DNA of 64,000 nt from Pelargonium cotyledonis (Eukaryota; Streptophyta; Magnoliopsida; Geraniales; Geraniaceae): assembly GCA_036897625.1 (NCBI GenBank), contig JAYMTA010000019.1, positions 41,575 to 105,574 of the forward strand, read 5' to 3'. Below, in pieces: positions 11,781-26,700 of the stretch (position 1 is its first letter; each line of letters begins with the position of its first letter). Under the pieces are notes generated by a model. It saw only the letters and a program-made list of their open reading frames with translations, did no database searches and was not told the origin of the DNA. Position numbers and translations under genes: made by a program.

Positions 11781-12094
11781 GATTCTTCCTTGCTTGTTTC
11801 TACCGACCTCTTTGTTCTTGACCTAGTTGACTTACTTCTTGCTGTTTTGTTAGGAGCTTTATGAGCTGCTAGAGCTAACTATTAGGAATTCTATTATTAG
11901 GAATTAGGGTTATAGTAATAAGAGAAAAGAGAGATAAGGGAAGGCAGGGGAGCTGTAGAGAGATTCTTATGCTGTTAGGGTTCCTTTTGTAGTTAGCTTG
12001 TTCTTGTTGCTTATTAAATTAGTTTTATACTTATTATAGTTATAGGTTATACTTATTGTATTTTAGTTTAAGTTTGTATTAGATAGTGCTTGTT

Positions 12095-12230
12095 GGTCTT
12101 ACTCTTGCCTTCTGTTTTTATCATTGGGGAGTGTGGGAGCTTAAGGAGAATAATGATAGTTTATATGTTCCCGACTGTCACGAAGTAAAGGAGGTTAGCT
12201 CTATATAGTAGTATTCTTGCACTATAGGAG
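12095..12230 (+). repeat. Family B repeat, copy 2
   Basis: It contains tactcttgccttctg, gagtgtgggagcttaag, aatgatagt, cccgactgtc (about 12170) and ggaggttagctctata, collinear with copy 1. The downstream segment through about 12360 also matches words flanking copy 1. Confidence 0.65.
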
Positions 12231-12689
12231 ACTTCTTCAACAGCTTCGTCTGACCTTGACTTTAGAGATTCCTTTACTTTGACTTACTTGCTAGTTGCTT
12301 AGCTGCTAGACCTAAAGCTAGAGTTAGTAGGGCTATACCTCCTGCTGCTAGGAGACTCCGTATTTGTACTACTGTACCTGTATCCCTGTAACTAGATTCC
12401 TTGTCTTTTTTGTAGCTATTGTAGTTACCGTCTTTTGTGTCTTTGTATTCTTCTTGTTGTTAGGATTCCTAAAGTACTATAGTAATTGTATTTTATGTCT
12501 TATTGGATTTCCTGTCATAGCTTCTAAATATTACTATATTATTTATAGCTAGTTTCTTAATATATTGTATTAGTTTCTATTCTTTATTAGTTATATTTTC
12601 GTAATGGGTAATATATGGGTTAATAGAGTATAATAGGTGGTATACAATATAGATATAGGCTTTCTTGATGGGCTGTTCTCCTTTAAGAG

Positions 12690-12790
12690 ATCTTACTCGG
12701 TGTGCTTTGTCTTTATCGCTAGTGAGTAAGTAAACTTAATAAGAATAAAATAGTGTCTCTATTCCCGACTGAAGCGCCTTCCTATAATAA
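12690..12790 (+). repeat. Family B repeat, copy 3 (shorter)
   Basis: It contains ttactcggtgtgctttgtc, ttatcgctagtgag, aatagtgtctctattc and cccgactgaagc (about 12763). It matches the first half of copies 1 and 2 and then diverges after about 12785. Confidence 0.55.
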
Positions 12791-15255
12791 TAATAGAACA
12801 CGGGCTTTTATAAAGCAGGATAGCTGTCCAAATAAGTCTAAATTATAAGATTGAGTTAAATTTAAAGTAGTAGGACATGACAAATAGGCTAGATCGCGGG
12901 TAAGGTTTCAGCATGATAAAATTCGGCAAATAACAAATTTCTACCGTACAAAAAAAATAGAACTTCACCATTACCGTCAAACCCTCATAAGGTGGAGCTA
13001 CTTAAGCCTTAGTTGGGTAGAAAAAAAGATAAACAAGAGTTGCTTTAATAAGGAGTATCCGAGAATTACTAAATCACATCTAAATAAGTAAAAGTAATAA
13101 GTAGAAAGTCCTCCTTATCCAGGTTCTAGTTTGTAATATATAATAGTAAAACAGCTGAGAACACGCTTTATATAGCTTCTTAAGGGGGACAAAGATTATT
13201 TTGAATCGGGTTTAGCCTGAATTTACAGATGTAAATTTATTGAATCTTAGGCTTTTGATCACCCAAATCTCTCGCGCCTTTTCTTTGCAATAGCTGAGTT
13301 AGCTCCAAGTGAAACTGAGTATGATGTAAATTAAATAAATATAATGAATTACTTGTGTACAGAACTGAAAATAGGGATCATATAAATAAAACCATGGGTA
13401 CTCATGTAAATGCGTGCTTCTTAGTAAATATGTATTCCTTGAATTGGAGTAGAAACACTAATGCGTGTTCTACCTAGCCGGTTTTTGACATAGCATGGAT
13501 CCTTTTGAGAATTTCCCTCTGAACCTAGGACTAATTTGGTATATATTGAATTTTTTACATATTCTTTATTTACCTAGTAAGCTCGATTTAAAAGTAAATA
13601 ACAACAAGCTCTGCTCCTTCTCGGTAGGTTCCCGCTAAGTATAGAGATGCTTTCATAACATAGAATGGTTGGGAGGTATCTCTGTATAATTTTAGACTAT
13701 TTACTTAAGTAAGGTCTATCGTGTATCAAACTTATTCATATGTATCCCAAGATCCTGCTTTTTCAGACCATTAAAAGGGGATTCCCGGTGCCTATATGAT
13801 TATATCTACTCGAGAAGTTCAGAAATGAATTATTAAGAGTAATGTTTGTAATAGCACTCAATCAAAGATAGAATAGATTCGTTTTTCATTCTTACTCAAA
13901 AACTGGAATCCTTTCAACAACTAAAGGACAAGATAAAAAGTACCTGTGAGTCTTTACTCTAAATGAATTTTTTGCTTTAGATTTCCTTTATTCCCGAGGG
14001 GACTTCTATAAAAGAGTATTTGTCAAACTCAGTTAAAAATTCAATTTCAAGGTTACGACAATAAGAATTGGAAAAAGTAGCCCTTAAGAAAAAAGGATCT
14101 AAAAGGAAACACCGAGAAGTCATGGAATTTTAATACGGTTCTGAGTAAAGCTTTTTGTAATTCAGTGAAACTCTCTTTAATTCTAGTGGGATTCTATAGT
14201 TCTAAATGTTGCTTCTTGACTACAGCTAATTTATTAGTCTTCTATATCAAGTTCGTTTAAAAATTATCAATTAAGAAATCTAGATCATGAGATTTTAGGC
14301 TATGTTTTTGAACATAAGAGCCCTTTTATCTGGTATTAAATACAGCGTTTGCAGGCTTGGTAAAGCTTGCGTGTTGTCAGAGTTCACAAGAGTTCCTCAG
14401 GCTTTCCAAGAGTCGTACATTTTGAATAGCCCTTTGGGTTGGGAAATGAGACCTAAATAGTAAAGATTCTACATCAGCCATTCTACTATTATAAATTGCA
14501 ATAGCAACAATATTATACGATAAATCTTTTACGGAAAGCGATCACTACTTTTTGTTTCATATTACTCAAGCAGCTGATCTAACACATATCCATATCTAAC
14601 CTCCTGGTACAAATTATCCTAAATTAAGTATCCTTTATTGGACTACTTTAACAGTGCCACGAAAAGTAATATAAAATTTTGGGATAAGGGAACACCCAGT
14701 AAGATAAGTAGATATTAAAAGACAAAGGCAACGGGGTCCTATGAAAAAAATAAGTATCACAGGATAAAACAGGTTAGACTAACATCAGAAAAGGTATTAG
14801 AAATTATTCATATGCGGAATAAAAAGGAAACTTCTTTAGATCTTCGGAGCAGAGTTTAGTCACAATTAGAAGAGCGTCCAGTATAGCACTTCTTAATAAG
14901 ACTCTCAAAAGCAGAGAAAGACAGAGTAGTAACCACCTCTCTTTTATACTTATCTTTCTTAATTATTCCTTCCTACTGGACATCCAGATAGGGAACCTCT
15001 ATAATAAAAGTAATCCGGTTTTACTATAATTGTAATTGTGAAGCCTCATGAAAAACCTTGTAATAGATCTTATACTTATATGATATAAAGCCAACTTCGT
15101 TCGAAAGAAAAAAAGAATTTAATGGCAAGTGAGTCTACTAGAGGAGATTCTGAGAGTTGTTAGTTACTTACATACTTTTGTTTTATCGCTAAAATCCTAT
15201 ATCCTAAAAGGTTTTAGTAGGTTTTGTGATTTATACTTGACTTAAAGCTAGTACA
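12791..15255. other. AT-rich spacer, no gene seen
   Basis: No ORF, RNA gene or strong repeat is supported. The only notable structure is the scattered short G/C-rich palindrome-like words, for example ggggattcccgg near 13778. Confidence 0.55.
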
Positions 15256-15321
15256 ATAACATCCGGGTAGAGCATGGACCTTCTTAGGTGTATTGGTATG
15301 GGTTCAAGTCCTCTCAAGGGT
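15256..15321 (+). pseudogene. tRNA-like relic, resembles trnR-UCU 3' part
   Basis: The stretch has a D-arm 3' remnant (gggtagagc), an anticodon-like segment accttcttaggt that could present UCU in the loop, and a T-arm (atgggttcaagtcctct; three of five pairs plus a wobble). The segment ttggtatgggttcaagtcc closely resembles the variable/T-arm region I recall for plastid-type trnR-UCU. The anticodon stem and the acceptor do not pair well, so it is a relic, not a working tRNA. A nine-T run follows at 15351-15359. Confidence 0.4.
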
Positions 15322-18300
15322 TTCCTATCCAAAAAACATTGCAAATCATCTTTTTTTTTGCTAAACGAGAAGTTTTATAACAAAAGATTTTTAATTACTG
15401 GGCAGTGAGTTAAGTGTAAAGAGAGTACGATTTAATTATGTCTTGGTACTACTTTTTGTTTTGGTGTAAAGAAAAAGGGATGCTCTAAAAACTTACTTTG
15501 GAAAGTATTCCTATAATTTTTGCAAGGGTTTTTCTCGGAAAGTCTAGTAGAAAAAAATACAAAAAGAGTTGCGTACTTCAAGTTGAAAGTCCTCCGATCC
15601 GCTACAATTACAAAAAGAATAAACTTGGGAATCGATAGAATCTAAAAGGGGTACCCGGAATAGAAAGCTTTACTATACTACCAAGCCCAGCTAAACATAT
15701 ATGAGTCAAACTCAAATTAAATGCTATCTCTTACTCTTCCGAGAACTGCTTATTTCAACTAGAAACTCTACTATCTCCTCCTTCGGTCTAATACAGTTAG
15801 TCAACAGTATCCTTGTATTACCTAAACTCATACTACTCTTATCCATTCTGCTCTTAAAACAAATCGGGGTTAGCTGCTGTATATCCGTTAGTAAATCCAA
15901 AGAATTCTATTTGACTACCAATCTCATAGGAATCCTAATAACACTGAAGGCTAGGGGTACGGAGAGTATAGCAGCGCTAGGAAGGATATATCCCCTAAAA
16001 CGAATATTGCTACGGTAAGCTACAGACTGGAAGAAGGCTTTATTAAGAGTAAGGGTTTTGATAATAGTCTTACTAGTCTAGAGTCTTGAATCCTATTACA
16101 ATTTTGTTCCTCTTTCTACCCATTCCCCAGGTAATAACAGGTACTTGAGATTTATATATATTCTTAAAAGACTGAGCTACGAAACCAAGGTATAACTAAC
16201 GACTTAAAAGTATGTTACACAACAAGCCAAAACTCGGGTAAAAAGGCATGTGTCATTACTGTTTTATCAAACAATACATTTATTTGTAAACCCTCCGGTG
16301 CTTTTAGAATAAGGATATAGGCTAAATCCTAACTATGATTAATATCCCCGAAAAGGAGCTTTAAGAAACGCATACCTTGGGAACTCCTTAAAAAATAGAG
16401 AGAACGAACTCTTTATAATAACAAATATAGAACCTTTTAAAAGAGCCGCCCTTAGTAGTATATGCCCCTATTATAAGTCAAGAGATACTGGATTCTTGTA
16501 AAGATTTTGAGACCTCGACTATTACCCTGTCAAATACAGAATTCGGCTATAACGAGTACTCTTAATAACATAAATATTATTTTAAACCGATTAGCAAATT
16601 AAATACTAGAATCCCCTTTAGTAAAAATTTAGGCAAATAAAACACTTTTTGGCTTTATCCATTTACGAACGGTTTTGCTGCTAAGAGAATTACAGGGTCC
16701 TGGATATTGCGTTATTATAAAGAGTATAATACTAAACAAAGTCTGCAAGCTCCTTTAGTAACAATAGTTTTTATTTCGTGTTCGAGTAATTTTGTAGTTC
16801 CTCTAATGATTAACGAATTAAAAACTACTTATTAAACAATGAAGAATATACGAAAATTGTCTATTGCGAGAGGGCTTTCTTCAAAAACTGAGGAAGCAAA
16901 TCCTGAAGCTCTCCGCTGGGGTAACCGGAAAACCCATAGACAGAGTTAGTTAAAAAGGGAGAAATAGCGTGGATAAGCCTAACGAATGCGTGATTTCTAA
17001 GACTGGTGACTTGCCACTTTGTTTATCTCATACGATATGATATAATGCTATAGATAAGTACGAGAGAAAACTCCATTGAATGCGCTATTGGAAAAGAATT
17101 GGGATTTACCGCTTATATACCTGATATATGACACCTATCGGCTAGGGGATTCCCCATATAAAAGAGAATCCCGATTGCTTATCTAGTTACTTTAACTAAT
17201 AACTTTTAAGCTAAGGACAAGTATTAGATAAATCCAGAATTATAAGGCTCTATCTAATTTGTTACCTTCTTGTCTCTTTCTAATAAGGTTAGCTGTAAAG
17301 TACTCTATATGTAATCCTAGGGTCCTGGATAGAGTCGTATACCTAGATAGCTACAGAACTTAAAAAGGAATTTCTATAGCTTTCTTTTAGAAATTACTGG
17401 TTTGTGTAAAGTAAAGTTAATCTGGATCATTTTATAGAATGAATCCTAAGGTATATCCTTCTAAATGAAAGTCCGAATGTAATAGAATTCATATACTGGG
17501 ATTGGTTGCCGTATCTTCATCTTCCTAGCCCTTTTTTCTTTATAAGGTAGGTTTACGCTAGGACAGCAGAATCTCTGGATTCCCTAAGTATTCCTGAGGG
17601 ACCCTTTTAAAGTGAATATAAAAAAATCTTACTATCTTTTCTTTTTCGACTTTATGTCTTTTTCGTGTTTACTAAAATAAGACATAATAAAAAGAGGGGT
17701 ACCAATACTGGTTATAGAAAAAGACATGTCTAAGGAAATGGCCGATAACTTCGTATTATATAGTCACCAGCTCTCATCTTTAGAGTAACTTAAGCTAAGC
17801 TAAAGTTCTCGAATAAGACGGGGGAAAATCCGTAGCTCTTACTATTCAATTTCTTGTTTTTGAAGCTTAGTTTCTTTTTCTAGGCAGTCAAAATTAGATG
17901 TTCGAGAGTTAAATAAGTACCCTAGGGAATTCTTTTATTTACGTAAAATTGAATCTTTCGATTTAAGGAGTGGACATGGAAAATTCATAGAGATAAGTTA
18001 GTATCCCTGAATAAGCCCTCCTTGTACTTGAAAAGAAGCGGATCCGGTATTCTATACACATGAATCAAGAGTCAGAGATTGCTCCCTGGATTCTTCTGAT
18101 CAATTCCTAACCAGGACTCTCTATATCCGCGAATTAAATATAATAAAGAGTTTGAAATCGATTTGATTCTCTAAAAAGGAATGGAAATACTCTCAGATGT
18201 TATTTAATTCTTCATGTTTCGGTTTCGTCAATCTAGGCTCAGTGTTTAGAAGTATGGATACGCTTCTCTATCTAAGGGATTCCTACTAAGTCAAAGCGCA

Positions 18301-21300
18301 TTTATGATAGCTTGGTCAGCAAACTAGACTTGCCCAAAAGGAAGACTTGCAATTAGTGCCCTTATAAGGTATGTAGCAAAACATGATATATGATATACAA
18401 GAAAAACGAGGAATAAGGATTGGTAAGAAGTAACAGTAGGAAGATAGACTTTAAGAATAAAGAAAGCACTCTCAAACATGGAACTTCTTAGTATATCCAT
18501 TAGAACTTCGACCGAGAACTAGTGCCTTTTCCGAAGCTTTGTAAGAGTTGACTGGTTTTATACAAGTGACTGTACCCTCCTTTTTGTTTCGAAAAACCTT
18601 ACTTTTTGGCTTACCGAGTCAATCGAAGGCTGCTGCAGTTACAGCTTGAATGTAAGATATTAATAAAAACGAAATGAAAGCATATGTATTTAATATAGAT
18701 TTAGTGCTCGAAATTCATAGATTATTTCTTAGTTTTGAATCGAGGGGGCCTTCTTAGATTCTAATAGTTGAGATAAACAGCCTACAATAACTGCTTTTGA
18801 GATGTTTCTTGGTAAATAAATAAGAGTTTGTGGCCAGATTTAGCGGACACCTCCCTAACAGAAGCTGTGAGCCCAGATAACATAGAATTAAATATAATGA
18901 AAATCACCAGAAAGGGGGTAGGGAAAAAGCGTATGTAAGACAATATTGCAGTACGTTTAAAAGACACCTAAAGGGTCGTAGAAAATCTTCTAATAAGGAT
19001 GCGCTTGCGTGTCTTGTCTTTCCTTATATCTTGGACTGTCCGTATCAAGTGTTCTCGTAGGCTTATAGCTAATGAAGGGCCAAAGCTTAAAAGGATCCCG
19101 TAATTTGGAATGGTATTAAAAGGAAAAAGAACCTCTTGCAGAACTATAGGGTTAGATTTAGCGGGGTCCTGGCTTATTTAAGTTGTAATTTAGTTTTGTT
19201 ATATGGCAGATAAAAAAGATCTAGTCTAAGTATATAGGCCCCTTGTGTAAATTTATTATTACTGAGTTATGCTTATTTGAAAATAGTCTAGTTACTCTCT
19301 CTAGTTGTATCTAACCTGATAGGATTAAATCAAATCTCTGAAACCTCTAGAAATTTGCAAAATCGAATTCCTCAGAATCCATCAATAAGCTTCCAATTCC
19401 ATCTCCTTAGTCATGCATTGAGAACTCCATTTTTAAGTATAGTATAATATAATGCTTTTCTTATCTGCGAACCGAAGAAATCCGCTTAGGGGCGCGCCCT
19501 TATACGGGAGTATGTAAGGTAAGGAAGTTTATTCCTGTATTTGTAATTAATAAAAGGTTTTAGCTATGGCTTACCTTTGTATGTTTTCAATGGCAATCTA
19601 GTAAGTTATTTAGTGCATTTACACTTGATATAACAACAAACTTCTATAGCTTAGCTTGATTCAATTATCACTATATCCAACTTTTAATTGTTGTAAGATA
19701 CTGCCCATAATGAAGGGAATCTATAAACAGGTACTTGGGACTAGTTGAGCTTTTGAAATTCCCTCTTATTTTATACCAGGATTTTTATATACAGTATATA
19801 GCAAAAAAACTAAATTACTACTCTGAGAAAGTCAACAAACGGGCAAGAACACCTCCTTTTCACTCCTAAAAATTCTGTGTGAGTTGCTTCTCAATACTTA
19901 CTTTTGTAATTAAAAAGTCCCGTAATTCTGTTCAAAATATGGAGCATCCTGTGATAAAAAGTATTTAAAAACCTTTTCCAGAAGCACCCGTTGTGGCGTA
20001 GCTCATATATCCGAAAAACAGAACTCAAAAAATGGATATCTTATCGTAGACTTAAATATAGACCAAACACAAGATAGTTAGGATCCTTAAAATTAAAAAG
20101 TTACAAGGATGCTTTGTCTAATTAGCGAATTCCTGTATACTGTTGATAGGTGTTTTACTGTTCTAATGCTTAAATACAGAATATTGCCTAAAAGTTATAT
20201 AGTAGAAATTTCGCGTATGTATTCCCTTGAGACTTCTTGCTCTCCAACAAAACCGCGAAAACAGTATTTAGTTAGTACAAAAAAAGGGGTACTATGCTTC
20301 AGAGCTTTTCAAAAGTATCTATAATCTAGCATATTCTATTTCTATTAGAGATTTTCTAGTTCATTAGATCGGCTATATTCTCTATAAATATAAAGAGAAA
20401 GCCTAAAAATGCAAAACACATAACGGGAGATTGCACATATTTTTAAGCTCATAGTACTGCTAAATAGATCAAAAGTCTAATATTTGCTTATACCTTGCTA
20501 ACCCTTTTTATCACAAAACTGGGCGACTCTGGCGGCCCCATAAGAATTAAAATACTAATTTATAAAAATGGTTTCGTACCTTATTATTAGCCAATCCATA
20601 TATTGACCTGGTATTGGGCTTTTTCTTCATTACCTGCAGACGAGGTTCTCTTAATTTAGAGAATAAAAAGTGGTATAAGATCGAGTCTTAGAGCGAGCAT
20701 TATAGGTATAACTTAGATAGCTAAAGATTTAGAAGGCTTTGTATTGAAAAGTGTTAAAGCTTGCCTTAATACTGCTTAAACTTTTCCAAAGATAAAAGGG
20801 AACCGACGCTTTTCAAAGGAGTTTTTTATACTTTATTTGTATACCATAAAGCTGACTGCTATCGACTCTAAAATTCTTATATCTATTCGCTTTGATTTAA
20901 TCTATGATTCTAATTATATAATATTAACCTGGATACATTAACCGATTATAGAGATTTTTATAAATTAAGGATATACTCAGAGTCTTTTATTTCCAAGCAG
21001 TACGGTGTTTAGTAACATCCAAGGGTCGTCTGGCACAGCTTCGAGAATTTTGTTATATTATTACAATAGGTTAAGGCAACCGGATTTCCTCTATATGGGG
21101 ATATGAAAATAAGAAGACTTTTGAGTTGTGGCTTCAAGAAGGTAGCTCCTATTAAATTAAAGACTAGTCAGTATAAATTATTAGCTACTTTGGGCTGGAT
21201 TTGCAGGATCTCATATATTTGGGGACACCCCTCTTTTATGGATTATCTCGTCCCTTTTTGGCTTGTATTTACTAAATATTCAAATTAAAGCTCCTATTTA

Positions 21301-23735
21301 CAAATACCAAGATCTTGAGAGGAGGACCCTGTATCATATATTTTTTATTTTATTATCTAGATACGTACTTTAAATATGAAAAAGATTAGTCTTTTTGTAA
21401 TATACAAGTATACGTAGGTTAGTCCGCCAGCACCCTTTTTTATAACTTACGGTTTAAAGGGTTTCCTTTAGGTGTTTTAGTCTATCTTGTTTGTTGACTG
21501 CTACCTTTCGGTTTATTTACGCCATTTGAAAATAGAGCGAGGAGCAAATAAAAGACCCTTCTTTATTCTGGCTTTAAAATCTCGTTATACTAACCTTGGT
21601 TTGAAGAAGAATACCTCATTAAAAAGTTTTCTAATATTGTTAAGTTTCTTCCTGTAACTAACAAGTAAACACTTAGGATTAGTTTTTTTTTACTTTTACC
21701 AAACAAATATGAGGGGCATGGGGACTTTATTACTGTGGTTTGTATGGATCTCCCTATGCCTTTAAATCTTTTTCTTTTTTATCTCCTTTATCTTCCCGGG
21801 CGCCGTTCAAGCAAGAGGGAAAGGCGCTATAGACTGAACTAACGGATGAACTATTTAATAAAAATTCCTAATATGTGTGTTTACCTCTTTTTTAATACGG
21901 ACTTTAAGGCCCCTTAATTACTCGTAAATCTGCCTTAAACCACTAATCTACTCTTCTTCTTATTACATACTTTTTTCTGCTCACTGACTAGATCTATTTT
22001 TATAGATAACAAGAGCTCTTCTAAAATCTATAAGGCTTGGATTTGATACACCAGTATTACGACATATTATTTTTTTTTGCAAAAAAGAAAGGACTTTGTT
22101 TGATAGGATTCAGGTATAACAACTTGGATACTTTTTAAATTTCATTATTTATTAAACTGCATTGTCTATAAAAGAGACTTCGGAAGTACAATTGAAATAT
22201 ACCCTAAGATTTCCTTTAATAGTGGGAAATCAACACGGGAGACCCTGGCAGTTTGAACCATCGGTATGATATGAAAATCTCTAGCTTTATTTATGGAAAA
22301 TCCCTGGACTCTTGTTATTCCATAAAGTCCTTTTGGTTGCTTAGCTGTTCTTGTTAGGAATTCCTTATTTCAAAAATGTTATAGTTAAATCGACTTGAAC
22401 TTGTGGCATTCCTACTCAGGATTTCCTAGTTCTACCGGTGGATACTCAAAATACGTAAGGAGCCTCTTTTTAACTGGAATTTGTACTATACTTTTTTTAT
22501 GATTCCTGTGCTAAGTAAACCCCTCATTTCCTTGTATAGAACATAGATAGAACAGCGTTTGGCTTACTTTCCGTAACTCCGTAGTAAAGCTACAGTAACC
22601 CGCGAGGGTGTCCTGCGTAGACTGGTAAGAAATTCCTGTGTAGTGTTATAAGGTGGATTTTCTAGGTTATTCTTCAGATTGGGGCTAGTAACTATACTTT
22701 ACTTGTATATCTCCATGAACTTTTTGTGTAATCCTATATCTTATAATAAAGAAAACGTAAACCCTTAAGAATTGCACATTATTAAGTAAACAGAAACAGA
22801 TTCTTTTCTTTTTTGCTTAGGTTGAAAATTTACACAATGGATAGAGACGCCTTTTTAAGGATCCTAGTCTAGGGAGACTCATCATATGGTCATATTCTCG
22901 TCATATTCTCTAAGCAGTACCCAGATATAGTATATTCATCAAAGAAAAATGTACCTAGTATTATCTAATCTAAATTATTATAACCTATAAAGAAAGGACC
23001 CTCTTGATAGACCTTTTTCTAGAATAAAGGAGCTTGTTGCAATATAACCAAAGGCAAAGGTGCAAACGAGTATTAAAATATATAAGAACTAGCATTCCTT
23101 TTTATCCTGAATATTAGGTTTCATTATCTGTGAAGTCAGATTACAAGGATATACAATACCGGAGTCTCTATCTATAGTATATATGTCATAGAAAATTCTA
23201 TTAGTATAAACGCTTAAAAACAGCTTTCGTCACTAATAAGGAAACTCTTTGGAAGCTAATAGAAATGCTAAGCCTAAGCAGGAAAAGGACTTACTGCAAA
23301 CAGCTAATCTACTAAAGACTAATATATACAAAAATGTTACCAATTTTCATACATGAAAGAAGTTATTAAAACAAGTTTTAGGTAAATAAAAAGGGCATAC
23401 AGATAGTTCTACAAAACAGAAAGCCCCAGTGTGTAGATCTCTAAAGTAAAGCTTGGTACTAAATTAACTTGCCTTGAATTTTACTAATAACTTTCGTTTC
23501 ATCAGCACAAAACAAGGAAATACCTTGATAAGCAAGGATTAACAATACCACGGTGGAATAATTATCTAGTATATCCGCTGTTTTTTATAGGCTTAGTTAT
23601 GGCCTCTTAATTAGACTAATTAGAGTTAACTAATGTTCAAATAGTTATTTACACGGAATTAAGTTCAATCAACTAAAACTCTAGGAAAGTAGAACCTCGA
23701 GAAACCCTCTTACAACAAGCAACTAAGATGTAGAG
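15322..23735. other. AT-rich spacer, no gene seen
   Basis: The longest ORF (15701-16018, 105 codons) is leucine/isoleucine-rich and has no recognisable motif. Others (for example 20109-20324 and 21103-21288) are shorter. Taggggcgcgccctta at 19487-19502 is a strongly palindromic G/C word in AT-rich DNA. A small 11-bp tandem duplication lies at 22889-22910. No RNA gene is recognised. Confidence 0.5.
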
Positions 23736-23762
23736 GATTTGAACCTATGCCAGCCCCTTTTT
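23736..23762 (-). pseudogene. tRNA T-arm-like relic
   Basis: On the minus strand ataggttcaaatcctct forms a T-arm with four of five stem pairs and a canonical TTCAAAT loop. No matching acceptor or D-arm was found upstream on that strand, so only the 3' part is visible. Confidence 0.3.
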
Positions 23763-26700
23763 GTTACCCACCTTTGACCGAGCCAAACTTTTATCGACCG
23801 TAGACCTCAAAATTTAGTGACTTTCTATATCCTAGCTAGGAGTCTTGTATGCTCCAAAAGTTTTGACAGCTACATATCTTAAGAGGAAAGCTTCAATTGG
23901 ATGGCTCAAACTTAGAATCTGAATAACACAAAAAGAGAGTATAAAAAATTCTTACATAAATCATAAATGCAGTAAAATCTCATTCAAAAGGAACTTAATT
24001 TAGGAATTCTAGTGGGATTGGATTTATCTTCTACTTTGCTTCTGTTGTAAAAGAGTCCCTTCTATATACGGAAATACAGAAAGTCCCTGATCTAAAGGAA
24101 AAAAATCTAACTGTTGGTAAGAATACGTTAGAAAACTGAGGAATCTCGTCGTAAAAGCACTTATAAAAGAGTAATTGGATTTCTGACTATCCGGGTATAC
24201 TCCTTCCTTTAGAAAAGAAGTCTTTCACCTTTTTTTGTATTTAGGAAAACTTCATGCTAAATTCGGCGGGAAGTACTTATTAAAAATACTTTAACTTACT
24301 CGTTAATTATAAATGCGAAGGAATTTCTGAATAAAGAAATCCGCTTTCTTAACCTAGCAAGATGGGAGCTCCTTGGTCGAAGGCTTACTAAAAGGGGTGT
24401 CCTGCTTAGTAGATGGAATTCAAGCGGTTCCCAAACGCTTTGTACATAAATTGTAAAGGTATAAAATTTAGATTACCAAAACCAGCTTCGTAGAACTTAT
24501 AAATTAAGGAAATTGAATATAAGGGGCACAATCAGGTAGGTACCAAGAAAGTAAATACTATTTAGTAGTGATTTTGGGATTACTTCTAGGGAAGCAGCAA
24601 GAGGATAGATATAGCATATAAAGACCCAGGTTTTCGAGATAAGTTTAACCCCTTTTTTTTAGCAAAAGGGTACCCAAAGTTAAGGTTGCAGCTTCTGGAG
24701 TAAGGGAAAACAAAGTCTATAATTATAGGGAAACCTACTGCCTCTGTAGTTAATACAAGGAATTCCTAAAAAAGGCTCCCGCTCTCCAAACTTCTTCAAG
24801 TAGATCTAATTTGGACAAATGCAATCTTAAAAACTAAGAATCTGTTTTCCTGTTCTAAGGTTCGAGGTAGAGACTGTTGCATTAGAGACTTTCTTTCACT
24901 GATCCAGAAAGTTGTAATTAAAGGTTTTACTAATACTAGACTACCTTATATTTCAGAACTAGAACAGGTTGTAGCTTATCATTAAGAAAGAGGTTTCGGT
25001 AGAATGCCCCAAAAAGAGAAGCTTCCTTTAATACCGACTCAGTCTAAGGCTCTAAGCTCCCGTGTCAGTAACTACAGAGTACTAGAAGCATTTACCAATA
25101 CTACTACCTTAAACTGGTATATCCTTAACCAAAAGAGTTACCTTAGTACAGGCAATTCCTATCCTAATATAAATTCAACGTTGACTAGCTTTACTTTCAA
25201 TATTCTTTAACTGACAAACTTTTTTATTTGAAGGGCTCCCACTAATAACCTACAAACCCAAAGGTTTCTGAAACCCTACACAAGAAAACCGAGGGAATTC
25301 AGTTGCTAAATGCTAACTTTAGAAATATCGAATTGGCCTAAAAGCTTCTAAAGCTACCGAGGAGTGTACTGATATACCACTAAAAAGAGTTCTTACTCGA
25401 ACGCAAGCCAATAAAAAGATGGAACCTTATCCTATTTGAATAGTATTCATAGAAAACTAGAAATAGAAAGTCTTCTTTGTTAACAGAATAGAGGACCCCT
25501 GAGCATACATTATTTTAGAGTTTTATTGGTTTTTTTTACATTACATATAATAAATGCCTATACTTATTTATCTAAAGCTATAAATCCTAATAAGTCTTAT
25601 AGGAAGAAATTTTTACAAAAACGAAGGCTTAAGAGTATTCCCTTACTCGCTAGTGGAGCTTGTATATAGATTTTATAGTTAGGTAAACTTAAAAGAGAGA
25701 TAGTAACAGCCTAGTAAACCCCTCCTTCTAAAGCGGTAAGCCCTTGACGGGAAAAACATGGGCTCAAATATGGCTTTGGGTGTGGTTTTCTGCTCGGATA
25801 CAGTATTTCACACTTAAGCACGTAACTACAAATTACGGGTAAACATTATAGATAACCGGAAAAGAGGAAATACTTGTAAATTTACAAAAGATAGACTTTA
25901 TTCATCAGATTTGGCGCATACCTTACTATACTCTAGGAAGTCTATCTAGTTTTATATAGGTTCACTTTCTCAATTAGATTTTTGGGCAGTGAATCTAATC
26001 CCCGCTTTGTAGGATTTGCCCTAAGTTTGTTTAACATTTCCTTTGTTTATAAAGGGAAAAGCTAGCAAAAAGGAGATAGGATATCTTTCTTGATTAATGC
26101 AAATTTCCAGGTAAGTTCTAGTACGACTGCAAAAATCGGACCTAAGTTAGGATTTAATATTAAAATCAACCTTTTATAGAATATAGATTAACAACGTTAA
26201 ATTTAGACCTTGCACGGAAATCAAAATTACTTTTAAGTTGCTTTACCATACCGTATAGGGAACCTCCTTAATCCTTAATAAGGGCGGGCTCCTTGCATTC
26301 TTTCTTCGGATAGAAAACTAAATCTGTAGCTCTAAGCTTAAAACTGAGGACAGACATAAGAACACACGTAGAGGAGTAGTTTCACATAATAAAGAGTGCG
26401 GCATTTAAGAAAGATTATTTACTTGCGAGAGTCCCCCTAAGAATGTGTAAGTAAAGCGAATAACTCTAGTGTTTGGGAATAAAGAATTATAGTCAGTGGT
26501 AACCGGGGTAGTAGTTAGAGCATTTATTTGATTAAACAAAGGGTTTTAGTTAAAAATATAACACTTAGAATAAATTAGAATGGATAAATCCTTATTTTAG
26601 AAACCCCAAGGGAGGAAAAGTCAAACTCCTCTTGACTTTAATATCTTGGGAAGAGGTTCCTTGTAGACATTGAACGTGCCACCTTTCCAGCATATGGCAG

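Larger units (their letters stand above)
10985..12790 (+). repeat. Block of divergent direct repeats (families A and B)
   Basis: The block is built from recurring words in the same orientation. The word ctgctgctaggaga occurs near 11025 and 12341. Gagacttactgttgctgttagggttc near 11127 corresponds to a diverged copy near 11950. Three copies of the family B unit with a cccgactg core lie near 11674, 12170 and 12763, giving spacings of about 0.5 and 0.6 kb. Matching reverse-complement material lies at 59.4-59.7 kb. The block appears to derive from a tandemly amplified, now diverged unit of several hundred bp. No protein-coding potential is visible. Confidence 0.6.

Noticed and set aside
15701-16018. 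105-codon leucine/isoleucine-rich ORF on the plus strand
   Set aside because: It is the longest ORF outside the LINE, but it has no motif, clear homology or gene context. Its hydrophobic make-up follows from the ctt/tta-rich DNA.
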